Source of the DNA: Acanthochlamys bracteata
Lineage: Eukaryota; Streptophyta; Magnoliopsida; Pandanales; Velloziaceae
Assembly (NCBI GenBank): GCA_019914995.1
Contig: CM034126.1
Span: 13,893,001-13,957,000 of the forward strand
Length of the DNA stretch: 64,000 nucleotides
Direction: 5' to 3'
Below, in pieces: positions 24,900 through 36,600 of the stretch; positions within the stretch are counted from its first letter, which is position 1; the number at the start of each line of letters is the position of its first letter. The position numbers were made by a program, and so were the translations under genes. A model generated the notes under the pieces. The model did no database searches. It was not told the origin of the DNA and saw nothing but the letters and a program-made list of their open reading frames with translations.

Positions 24900-27230
24900 T
24901 CTGGACCAATTGCTCTAACACCATGGCCTCATTGATGCTATTCTGAAAATGCTTGCACAGAATCATCATGGGCAAGCATAGAATGGCTCCTCAATGAGGA
25001 CCCTGACCTGCAATAGAAAGAAAGTGTGACTAGGTAAGGCTCTGCATTAAGACAATGTTTGTTCTGTTTTGCTACTTTGTCCTTTTCTGTACACAAAATC
25101 AACGAAGAAATCTTTATGCATTTTGTGGCTTGCTATTTTAACCATATGCATAAAGACAAATCATAGTCTACAACAGGAAAAGGGAAAAGTGGAAATCAAA
25201 TACAGCACTCATGCTTAGGGATCTAAGTTGTTAAACACAAAACCATAAGAAGCCATATACCATGCATCAGTTGGACATCAATAACAAACAAATGCCATGT
25301 TTAGCTTTCATCCTAGCAGACATTTCTCAAATGGCATGTTGATGCATCCGCCTAAGGTACTAAATAAAAGCACAGCAATGACCTAATGAGAGTGCTAATG
25401 GCGATTGATCTAGATCTGGAGTTCTAGAAAACTTAGTTGTTGTATAATTAATGCCTAACACAGAAAGTTTCCCACAGCAATCAAGCCAATTAGATGGATA
25501 TAAACTTGATCTTACACAAAGTTATTGGCAGCATGTATCAAAATGTATTCTAGTAACCGGGAACTATTAAGGCATATTCTCATAACTTCAATCACTACTC
25601 ATCAAGCAAGGTGAACTTAATTATGTCTCCTATAGTTCATTTGATGTTGCAAGGTCCATAGCACTTATACACCTGCAATGATGAAGAATTTAATTCATGA
25701 AGCAGTCACAAATGAGGATGAATGTCCAACTCTATAGTCTATAAGTTGATATTTAATGAATTTAAAGTGCATATGCTAATATAACAAACCCACAGCAATT
25801 AAATAGCCAAGTCACACTAGACAATAAGAATGAACCACTAGCAGCATAAACATCTTATAAGAAGATCATGCTTTATATTCACAAAACCCGCACATTATAC
25901 ATATGGTTCATGAAGAATTGTATATCTGTAGACTAAACAGTAACCATCATTAAACTCCAGGAATCATAGCTTACTTCCTCAGCAATTCAATGAAACTGCA
26001 CTAATAAAGGTTGCTTAAGGAATGACCACCCATTTGCACCCATTCCATAGTATAATTGGAAGTATAATATGCCAAAGGATTAGAAGTTTGAAGTTAAGCA
26101 AGTATATGATAAAGGTATCCAAATAGATGAGCATTCACAGACAATGATGCCTTCATGGAAGCAGTTAAGTTTTGATACCTTTAAGAAAGAATTCGAAGAC
26201 GTAGTCTTGACATGTCAATCACGAGTCAAACTGCTTTCTTATCATATAACACATGAAATACATTGAAAAGGTTACAGAAATATTTCTCTTCAGCTCTTTT
26301 ATATGCAAAACCTGAAAGCTCTGAGGGACGAACTCTATAACAACCGAGGTTGTTGTCTTGCTTTCATAACCACCATAAGATCTTCTTCTTCGAGCAAACT
26401 TTGCAGATCTTCTTTGTTATGTGAGCAATTAAGAGCATTGCAATGCAATGTAGACACCACATCTTGTAATTAGATCACTTGTAATTACATCAAATGAACT
26501 TTTAAGTAAAAATTTATCACAAGTATAGAGAAGCCAATACGACAATGTAACAATTGACCATATCAACCATGCCTGCTAAGATTATCTCAAACAAAAATTA
26601 AAAAAACCATGCCTGCTAGGGCTATTGTTAACAACTTTATGATCAGAATATAACCAATTTCCAAAACACAATCAGTCGAATCAAGTATGCAAGTCATAGG
26701 TTAATCACTTACCAACCTTAAGAGTTACTCAAAACGCCATGATATAACTTAGCACCTTTCTCCTAAATTTGTCTTCGCAATCTTCACTCTCATCTCTTAA
26801 TCTACATAATTACATAACCCTCCAGACAGTCTCTCCAGCTCCAGCAATAACTATCATCCAAGCCTGTCTCCCTTCCTGAAACCTCGCAAAACAAGCAACA
26901 AAGCAAGCGCTGGCGGGGAGACTTGTACCGCAACGACGGGAAGAATCTGGGAAATTTTCCAAAGTAACTGTAGAGTTGTAGATCGCGAGAGCAGCGGCGG
27001 CAGCGGTGAGTAAATAGACATGTGAAATCACTAAGACTCGAGAGACGATAGCGAAGATGGCGGCGACAGCTCTGGTGTTCCGGTCATTTTGCAGGAGTGT
27101 AGAGCGATCTCTCTTGTATGTTGTCTTCCCAATCAGAGATAGAACGGAGGATATTCAAATTCAACAGAGACGATGCATTGAAGAAGAAGATGAAAGTTTG
27201 GTCCGAAGAGTTCGGAAACTGGAATAGCAA
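24900..27230 (-). other. Possible small minus-strand gene or spliced non-coding transcript
   Basis: Several signals suggest transcription on the minus strand from the TPP2 bidirectional promoter. A strong acceptor (CTTTCTATTGCAG) ends at 25008. The 14-codon frame after it (25007-24966, ending FYACP and TGA) would join in phase 0 to a frame at about 26398-26312. That upstream frame begins FARRRRSYGGYES and ends FVPQSFQ before a weak GTTTTG donor. A first exon could lie in 26900-27230, where a 56-codon frame starts MSIYSPLPPLL. The product would be a small basic protein, possibly mitochondrial. I do not recognise it, the first exon is unresolved and one donor is poor, so a non-coding RNA is equally possible. 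Confidence 0.25.
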
Positions 27231-27279
27231 TGGAATTTGAACTGAAGGAGAGAGGTCTGTGCTGGCGGCTGATGTAATT

Positions 27280-27371
27280 TGGGCCTAACATTTTCAAGTA
27301 CGTAATAAATAGGCCTAGTATTTTTCATTACCTAATCAACTGGGCCTTTTAATTACTTAAATAAGTGGGCT
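27280..27371. promoter_or_regulatory. Array of site II-type (TGGGCY) promoter elements
   Basis: TGGGCC at 27280-27285 and 27341-27346, the palindrome TAGGCCTA at 27310-27317 and TGGGCT at 27366-27371 occur about 25-31 bp apart in AT-rich spacers. A further reverse-oriented GGCCCA lies at 27608-27613, just before the TPP2 ATG. Site II elements bind TCP-type factors and are typical of plant housekeeping, ribosomal and mitochondrial gene promoters. Their position between TPP2 and the possible minus-strand transcript suggests a bidirectional promoter. Confidence 0.55.
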
Positions 27372-27619
27372 AATTTTTTGATCTACCGCCCTATAGTGGA
27401 CGAAATAAAGAACGACTGCCATCCGTCGAGTTCCACCAGCTGAAGACTGCTGCTGCTCTCTCTCTCGCAGTCTTCTCACCCTACAGTCTACGATACCTGC
27501 TTAACTCTCACGCAAAATGTAGAATATTTCACTGGAAATTGCTCCGTTTTTAACTTCAAATTATTTAATTATTTAATTTTTAAAAAATAAAACAAATTAC
27601 AGATAAAGGCCCAAACCAA

Positions 27620-30600
27620 ATGGCTGCACTACTCGGTTTATATAAACTCCAGCAGTTCCAGTTCTCAATATTTCCCCAATCACCCAACAACAGCAACAGC
27701 GTTCCATCTCTTCACCGTCGCTCCAGTTCTCTCTCTTCTTCACTCCGGTGGAGAACAAACAACAATAGCATCGGCAACAGCAATCCCAGATCGACGCCGG
27801 TGGCAGGGGCTGAGTGTGGTGGCGGAGAAGGAATGCATTCGTCCCCGGTTGGATCGGCGGCGAAGAAGAATTCCGGCGGCCACGGCGGTGGTGGGGGAAG
27901 GAATTTGACTGAGTCGACGTTTTTGGCTTCGCTCATGCCGAAGAAGGAGATCGGTGTCGATCGATTTCTAGAAGCGCATCCGCAGTTTGATGGCCGCGGA
28001 GTTGTCATTGCTATCTTCGGTATATCCAAATCACTCTCTCGCTTTGTTTCTGTTCTCACATTTTAAGTTTCAGCGGTACTTTGTAGGTGGAGTGCGAGTT
28101 ATAGTGGGATTATATTCACAATGTTTTAATCTGTTTTGACCAAGAAGTAGTTGTAGTGATTATTCATTGATCTAGAAACTGTATCACAGTTCTTCGTCTT
28201 GTTTTCTGCTTTCCTTGCCTCCGGTCGGAGCTCGTGATTAGTTTCTCTACATCTTTTATTTGAGTTGGAGCTTAATACTGCCTCTCATTTTTTCCATTTT
28301 ATTTTGCATAGAGCTTGAGAGCTGAGATTATTTTCTGGTTGAAGCTCTCTAATGTATGTAAGCAATGGAATAGCTATGTTATATCAACTTATTTGTATAT
28401 AAATGGTACATTAGGCATATAGTTTATGGGAAGATTAAAGAAGTTGTTCATATGCTTAATTATAACAATTTTGTTGCAGATTCTGGTGTAGATCCTGCTG
28501 CTGCTGGATTGCAAGAGACATCAGATGGCAAGCCCAAAATCTTGGACATTTTAGATTGGTATGATTATTTATGTAAACCTTTTAGCCATGTGCATATACT
28601 ATCCCCCCACCTCATTGAAGGTGTATATTTCTGTTTGTAGTACTGGTAGTGGTGATGTTGACACTTCTAAGATTGTAAAGGCTGATTCTGATGGCTATAT
28701 CGTTGGAGTATCTGGTACACTTAACTGGTTCTTTTAATTTCTTTGTTTCTTTTTGAATGATATTTGCTTTTATATATTTCGTATTGTGTTTGAATACCAT
28801 GTGCGTTATATTAATGAAGAAGCTAAGATATGTGCCATTACTGAACTTTGTTTAGATATGTTACTGGCACCAGAATTCTCTTAAGTTGCACTTGCATAAC
28901 ACTGAGAAAGGGCCTATTGGACAGTGTGGGATAGTGGGACGCTTGTGCTAGGTTTGAGGTCTTTGTAAGCAATTTACACGGGTGGATGGTTAAAACATAA
29001 AAGGGCACATAAGATAACTAAATCTATATTCTATAGTTCAGCATTTTTTTCTAGACCAACTCTTTCTTGGTGCAAAACAAGTTCTAATGTTCTCAATCGT
29101 TGGGAATACAGGTTCTTTAAAAACATAATTCTTGGTTCTTTTAATCAGGTTTGTGAATATTTGATCAGACAAATGATGGTGCAGGTTCACGATTGGCTTT
29201 GAATGAATCATGGAAGAACCCTTCTCAGGAGTGGCATGTTGGTTGTAAGCTAGTTTATGAGCTTTTTACTGATACCTTGATGTCCCGCATAAAGGTGGTG
29301 TTAGCATGAACAAGATGGTCTTTTATTGACTTCATGCACATAGTTCATTGTGGTAAACTGTTTTCTGATGGCAGGAAGAACGGAAAAAGAAGTGGGACGA
29401 GAGAAATCAGGAAGCAATTGCAGTGGCTCTTAAGAAAATTAATGAGTTTGATAAGGTGCTCGAGCCCATATCTCAGACAGTCATTTCATACATGCATTTT
29501 CTTGCATTTCGGCAATTGTTATTGTACATTCATTGCCAATATCTTTGACCATGATGAATTAGTTTCATGTAGGATAGGCCAATGATCCTCTTTTTTTTGT
29601 TTTTCTGTTTTGTTTTGTTTATCTTGGCTGATAGTGGTGTTCTACGAGAATAAATTGTTCAATTTTTTGGATAAAGTTTATATCGGTGATCTTATTTATT
29701 GAATTTAGGTTTTGTGATGGTTAATGAAAGACTAACTGGTTAATGCTTGACGACTTATCAGTTTTAGACCATGACACTATTTAGTACAATTAGTTTGGGA
29801 ACTATACTTATTTTGCCAATGAATCTAGTTATGTACATTTCCTTTTGCTTTGGGAACTAAGACGCTATATTGAAGTAGTTATATGAAGTTGTTTCAATTT
29901 ATTGCTAATGACAGATACATGGTAAAACTGAAGACCCTAAGTTGAAGCAGATGCGTGATGACCTTCAGAACAAACTCGATTTTTTAAGAAAAGAAGCTGA
30001 AGTAAGATGCTTATGTTTTTCATTGTACATATTCGTTGCATACTTTATGTAGATACATGCTCATTTTATTTTGTTTCAGTGCTATGATGACAGGGGCCCT
30101 ATTATTGATGTTGTTGTTTGGCATGATGGTGATGTATGGAGAGTGGCCATAGATACCCAAGACCTAGCAGATGTTTCAGATAATGGAAACTTGGCTGATT
30201 TTTCACCTTTAACAAACTACAGGTGTGTATTATGCTTTTTTAAGTGCTGTTGCACTTAAAAAACTACGGGTTTAGGCGATATTGTTTGGCACTTGCAATA
30301 TTTTTCTGATGCCATTGCTGGTTCATTTTGGTAGACAAAGTTGTTCAATCATAAATAATGGTGGGTTTTAATTTGTCTAAAAACCAGCAACGAGCATTAG
30401 TGAAGAATTCACAGTCTCATTGTCATATGTATTTGTAGTTGTTCTTCACGTGTAAAATTTTCCAGTTAGCTGAGGCATGAAATGATGTTTGCCGTATATC
30501 ATTTTATTAAATGGATCCAAAGAAAATTTGGATTAGTGCTGTTTATAGCAATCTGCATGTTTGGCTTTTGCCAGATTATTGGTGTCTGCAGTTGAAGATA

Positions 30601-33600
30601 TGATCCATATATTTTGTTTAGAAGAAAATATGTAGGTATTCTTTTGTAGCGCATGAAGTTAATGTTGCTTTTTTTATGTTTATAATCTAGTTTAAGCTGG
30701 TTAATATTACCCGTACTTCTTTTTATTATTGAAAGTTTAGAACCCACGATCAAACTATAGACCTTCTTATAACTATTGAATGTTAAGGATTTTCAAGTGC
30801 TTCTATAATATTGATAGTCTTGACTTACAGATTTATTTCGTCAGTAAGGTTTGTAATCTACAGAATTTAGCATGCAGGATTGAGCGCAAGTATGGAATAT
30901 TTAGCAAATTGGACGCGTGTTCTTTTGTGACCAACGTTTATGATGAAGGAAATCTTGTGAGCATAGTCACTGATTGCTCTCCACATGGCACCCATGTTGC
31001 TGGTATTGCTTCTGCCTTCCATCCGAAGGTATTATCTCATGATGGTTTACCTCTATGTATTTGTAAACATTTAGTGCTGTTACGTTCTTGATCTATCTGT
31101 TTATACAGGAACCTCTGCTGAATGGAGTTGCACCTGGAGCTCAATTGATTTCATGTAAGATTGGGGACACACGCTTAGGCTCTATGGAAACAGGAACTGG
31201 CCTCATTCGAGCATTAATTGCTGCTGTGGAAGTAAGACATTATTTTATAATTGTACTTTAGTTTTGTAACTGTGATTTTTCTGCTGGCAATTTCTTCGTT
31301 GTAATTAAAGGTTCAAACTTGATCTCTGAGTTTCTGTGGCACTTAATATATGCTACTATTCAAAATTTAACATTAAATTTGGAAGAAGTTTGAGGCTGAC
31401 TCGAGCTTCTAGTTGTAATATTACTGTAAGTCATATAATCAGTAACCGGTGTTTTATTTGATGGACCAGTAGTATGTCAATCATAGGTGTAATGAATTTA
31501 ACAGTAGACTTTTCTAGTTATTCGAGAATGGGAGGTATTGCAGATTAGATGCTAAATTTGTGGTTTATATGAAAGCTCCTAAAGTTTATGCATCAATATA
31601 AGATACTACATGTTTAAGGATCATTTTGTGCTTTATTTTTTCTTGCTATTGTTTTTGTTTCGTCTCTAATACTTGTCTTGCATATATTTCTCTTGCAGCA
31701 TAAATGTGATCTCATTAATATGAGTTATGGAGAGCCTACACTGCGACCTGATTACGGTCGCTTTGTTGACCTCGTTAATGAAGTAACTCCCCATCTATGA
31801 ATTTTGTTGGAATACTGCACTTTTGATGATTCATTCCTCAGCCGTCCTTTTTATGTGATGCAGGTTGTGGGAAAGCACCGGCTGATTTTTATCAGCAGTG
31901 CTGGTAACAATGGACCTGCGTTGAGCACTGTTGGATCACCTGGTGGAACAAGCTCAAGTATTATAGGCATAGGTGCATATGTGTCTCCAGACATGGCTGC
32001 TGCAGCTCATTGTCTTGTTGAGCCTCCATCTCAAGGCTTAGAATATACTTGGTATTCTTGTTCTTACGTACTTTAACAACACTAATATTCTGCATTGTCA
32101 TCTAATTGCCAGTTTAGTCAAGATCGTGGCATATTGGTCAAGGTCATTGGTAGGTTTATTTGGACATTTGTTATACTGAGTGTTATGTATTTGATGTTAA
32201 TGGAGCTCTAGGTATCTGTTAGACATCAGTTGATATTCATCAAGTTACTTCCTGCTGGTGATTTAGTTTTGATATTGATAAAGCAGAATTTAATAAAATC
32301 AAATAAGGGAGCTCAAGTGCATTTTGTGAAAGAAAGAACTAGTAGGCATGGAACTTCTGATTTGTGCAAATAAAAGTCTTGGTAACATAGTTTCTTGTCT
32401 ATCCTTTTGATGGTTAGTTTCTGTATAGACACGGCAGCGTACGTACATGGCTGAATTATAGAAGAACTTCCAGTTCTAAAAGTTATATATGGCGTCAATA
32501 TAGACTCAGGATTTAGCATGTGCTGGCAAATTTCATTCTGTCCACATTATTAGAAGGTTTCTTTTACATCACTCTAATGCCTTTTATCACTTGTTTCCTC
32601 AAATATAGTGCGCTTTTAAGTGGCCTGTAGTCAATGCTGGACCTTAGGGTTTTATGTTTCTCTACTTATGTTGCTTAGAGTTCAGTGATACACAAAAGCA
32701 GTTAACTCAAGGATGTCATGTATGCAATATATGCAACTATTGGGTAAATTTGGAGCATCATGCTTGCAGAGGCAAGCCCATTTCAAGGTTTATAACTGTC
32801 TCTTATGAGTGCTCTTTATAAAGTGAAGATTCCAAATAAGACTTTCTTAATGTAACTTGTACGTCAAATCTTCAGATTGAGTTAGTAGCCTGCAGAAGCC
32901 TCTTCAATGTATCTCAAGGTTTAGGTCTTTGAACAATTTTTTGCTATTCAGTTAGAAGAGGCCTTCCTCCACAATGTTATCCCTCTCTTGATTATGATAC
33001 TTGGTCAACTTGAGCCTTACTCCACAAGTTGGGTTGTGTCTTAATGGTTTTGTCTTGTGGATAATATGGCCCAGGAAAGTCTTTACTAGTAAAACTTAAA
33101 AGATAAGTTTCCATGATTTGGTCTCAATATATGGATTTCTTTATCAATTAACCTATTTAAATCAGACTTCATGAGAAATTTGTGTCCTGCTGGTGTCGTG
33201 GCCATAGATTCCATAGTCATATTCACAATCCTAGCTCATGGTGTCAAGTACGCATTTTGTTCGTTGTGTTGAGCATATATTTTTGTTTCAAGTTGCTAGC
33301 ATGATGGCTTAGAATTTTTAAGATAAGACCATTATTGGCTTACAGTACTACATTCTATTTATGAATCTTGTTATTGAAGGATATTCTCAAGCAAAAGTAT
33401 GATCTGGATTAGTTCATAGAATTTAATATAAGTTGTAACCAATTATGAAGAAATCTTGTCCATAATTTTGTTTATTATATAATTATAATAGCTTTTAGTT
33501 CACGAACACACACACACACACACACACATATATGTTTCTGAAGTCCAATGATTTTTCTGGAATGGACAGGTCTAGTCGAGGACCAACAACTGATGGCGAT

Positions 33601-36600
33601 CTTGGAGTCTGTGTTAGTGCTCCTGGTTGTGCAGTGGCTCCTGTGCCTACGTGGACTCTGCAACGACGCCAGCTGATGAACGGAACTTCCATGTCATCTC
33701 CATGTGCTTGTGGAGGAGTAGCTCTACTTGTCAGTGGAATGAAGGTCATCGGTCTCTTATGCATGTTGTATCTGCCAGTTCTCTATATTATGTGCCTTTG
33801 TTTTTGCATAATATTATCTCCATGTGGTCTAGTTAGGTTGCACCAGCATGTCCAAATTATTTGTTACTGAAGTAAGTGTTGTTTCAGGATTCCCTTAAAG
33901 TAAAAGGTTTTTCCTTATCTTTTTTGCTTCGTCAGGCTATGGGCATACCTGTAAGTCCTTTTACTGTACGAAGAGCATTGGAGAATACGGCTACACCAAT
34001 TGGTAATATGCCTGAAGACAAGTTATCCACTGGGCAAGGTCTGATGCAAGTTGACAGGTTTGGTTTTCGTCTTACCATTGTGGTTTATTATTATTATTAT
34101 TATTATTTTATTTTAAAGACTACCTTGGAACAGTCTAAATTCTGTATCATTTGTTTGTCTTCATATTCTACCATAGTTTCCACAAGTCTGAGTTCTATTG
34201 ATTCAAGTTTTTCTGCTAAAGAGTTGCAAATTTTCCAATTTCTGTTCTCACGCTTGCAGGGCATACGATTATCTTGTGCAGTCTAAAGCTTACCCCTCTG
34301 TTTTCTACAAAATAGTGACTAATATGGCTGGGAAGGCAGGTAACTATTTTGTTATTTGAAGAAGTATCTTATAGTTTTGATCTTAGTCTTGAACTAGAAC
34401 TCAAATGACTTGCTTCATGAGAGCTTTGTGTGCATATTTTGGCAATGTAGAAAATTATACACTTACAGATGTAATATGATTTGCAGTTCCTACATCACGG
34501 GGTATTTATCTCAGAGGAGCTACTTCATGTCAACAAACTAGTGAAGTAAGACTCTGTGCTGTGCTTTTCTGAATTGCACGTTGCTATCTTTTGGTTGATT
34601 AAAGGATCTCTATCTCCTTCTTAAGTGGATGCAGTTTTCCTTTAAAATATCGGAAGATAGTGATGTTTAGATGTCTATGGTTTGGCTTATGGCAGCACCT
34701 TGCTTGAGAAACAATCTAGATGGATTGTTATAAAGTACTTGCTATTTGTTCAGCGTTTCCTTGTTTAGTAGATCTCTGCTAAGTGACTGGGTACATAAAA
34801 TGACATCCTTTTCTTCATGCTTGTTGTTGAAAGTAACATTGTCTGGGAAGCATAAGCTAACTTTAATGTGAAACTTGAGCTTTGAAAGAAAATTTTGGAA
34901 TTAAAAGGACGTAGGTTACCAACAGTGTAGTTGGCATCCAAAGTGAATGACATTTGCTGTTTTTGTTGCATCTGCAGACTGAACAAGTTACAACTTAATA
35001 AATAACTTAAAGAACTTGTAGTTTACTTCTCTTTGCTGTTGTCTCCATGTACTGACTTGTTCTTTATGCTTCTTGTGAACCTAATTTCGTTCTTTTTATT
35101 GTGAATAGTGGACCATTCAAGTCAGTCCAGTGTTCCATGAAGGTGCAAGTACTATGAAAGAGCTGGTACCATTTGAGGAATGTATACAATTATGTTCAAC
35201 TGATAGTTCTGTTGTTCATGCTCCTGAGTTCCTTCTGCTCACTCATAATGGGCGTAGTTTCAGGTTGGTCACTTTTCCTTAGCTTCCAAATTTTGCTTCA
35301 TGTCCTCTTAACTTGTCTGAAACATAGTTGATTCTACCATTTTGTAGCATGTAGGTGTAACAGTAAATGCAAATACTTTCTCCCATTTGATGCATTCAGT
35401 TGTGAAGATATTTCCATGCCTTAATGTTTATTGGCAAACAACATACCATTGAGATCATGAGTTGAAACACTTCCCCGGAGTTTCACGCAAGTCTTTACAA
35501 GCATTGTTTTATTTCATGTCTCTTTCCAGAAGACATTTTATAAAGCTTCTGAGGTCTTTTTTGCGTATCTCAAATACCTAAGAATGCCTTTCTCCTATCT
35601 TTTCCTGCATTGATTTCTCTTTAACGCATTGTTCTAGCATTATCTTTTTTTTGTATTGTCAAGAGTTTGTCTTAATATTCTTGTTTTAGCAACAGTAAAC
35701 CTTTGAACTTATTGGCTTTAGTTGTCCAGGACTTTGCTCCATAATGCTTTGCAGATTCTTGTTGCAGTTCTATAAAATTTCCGTAACTTCTCGGTAGTTT
35801 CATTTGAAAGATGGCTATCAGAGAAATAATTTCCTCTGACGTAGTAATGGTTTCAAATGCATTCTAGTAAAGCTTCAACTTAATTATGAATGTTATTCAG
35901 GACTTTTATAGGTTGTTCCTTGATTATTTGCTTTATTTCATGAACACATTTTACACTTTAAATCTCATCGTTGTTATAATCCCTAAGGAAGATTCAATCT
36001 GTAGAACTTGTTAGAAACTATTATGTCTGCAGTCCAAGTTGTCAGGCTTATGCAAGCTTAAGAATAGTTGGTCAAGTAGATGAAACCTATTTACAAATTG
36101 CTTCGGGGTTTTATAATTCAAACTGAGCTTATTTCTGGTCAAGATATATCTATTGTTTCATTTAACACCAATAGAATAAAAACTTCTGTTACTGACAACT
36201 ACACGTTCGCTGATGCTGGGATATCTAAATACAGCACCGGTAATAATATCTTGATCTCTTTTTAACGATAAGAATTTTGAGCATTGAGATAGTACAACTT
36301 CTTCGGCATGGTGACAAAGAATGTAACTATTCATATTTATATAACAATCTAAACTGAAGACCCTGTTTCATTGTTCAATAGGATATTTGAACATTGTGTT
36401 CATATCATACTATGTATTATGTCGAGGAGAACCAATAACATATTTTTTTTTCTCAACTTTTTGTCAGTGTTGTTGTTGATCCCACCAAGCTTAATGATGG
36501 CCTGCACTATCATGAAGTTTATGGTATAGATTGTAGTGCCCCTACCCGCGGACCATTATTCAGGCTGCCAATTACCATTGTCAAGCCTATTCATCCAGAT

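Noticed and set aside
27057..27230. Plus-strand 57-codon frame starting MAATALVFRSF
   Set aside because: Mitochondrial-like N-terminus, but it has no downstream exon, lies on the opposite strand to the likely transcript and ends just before the TPP2 promoter.
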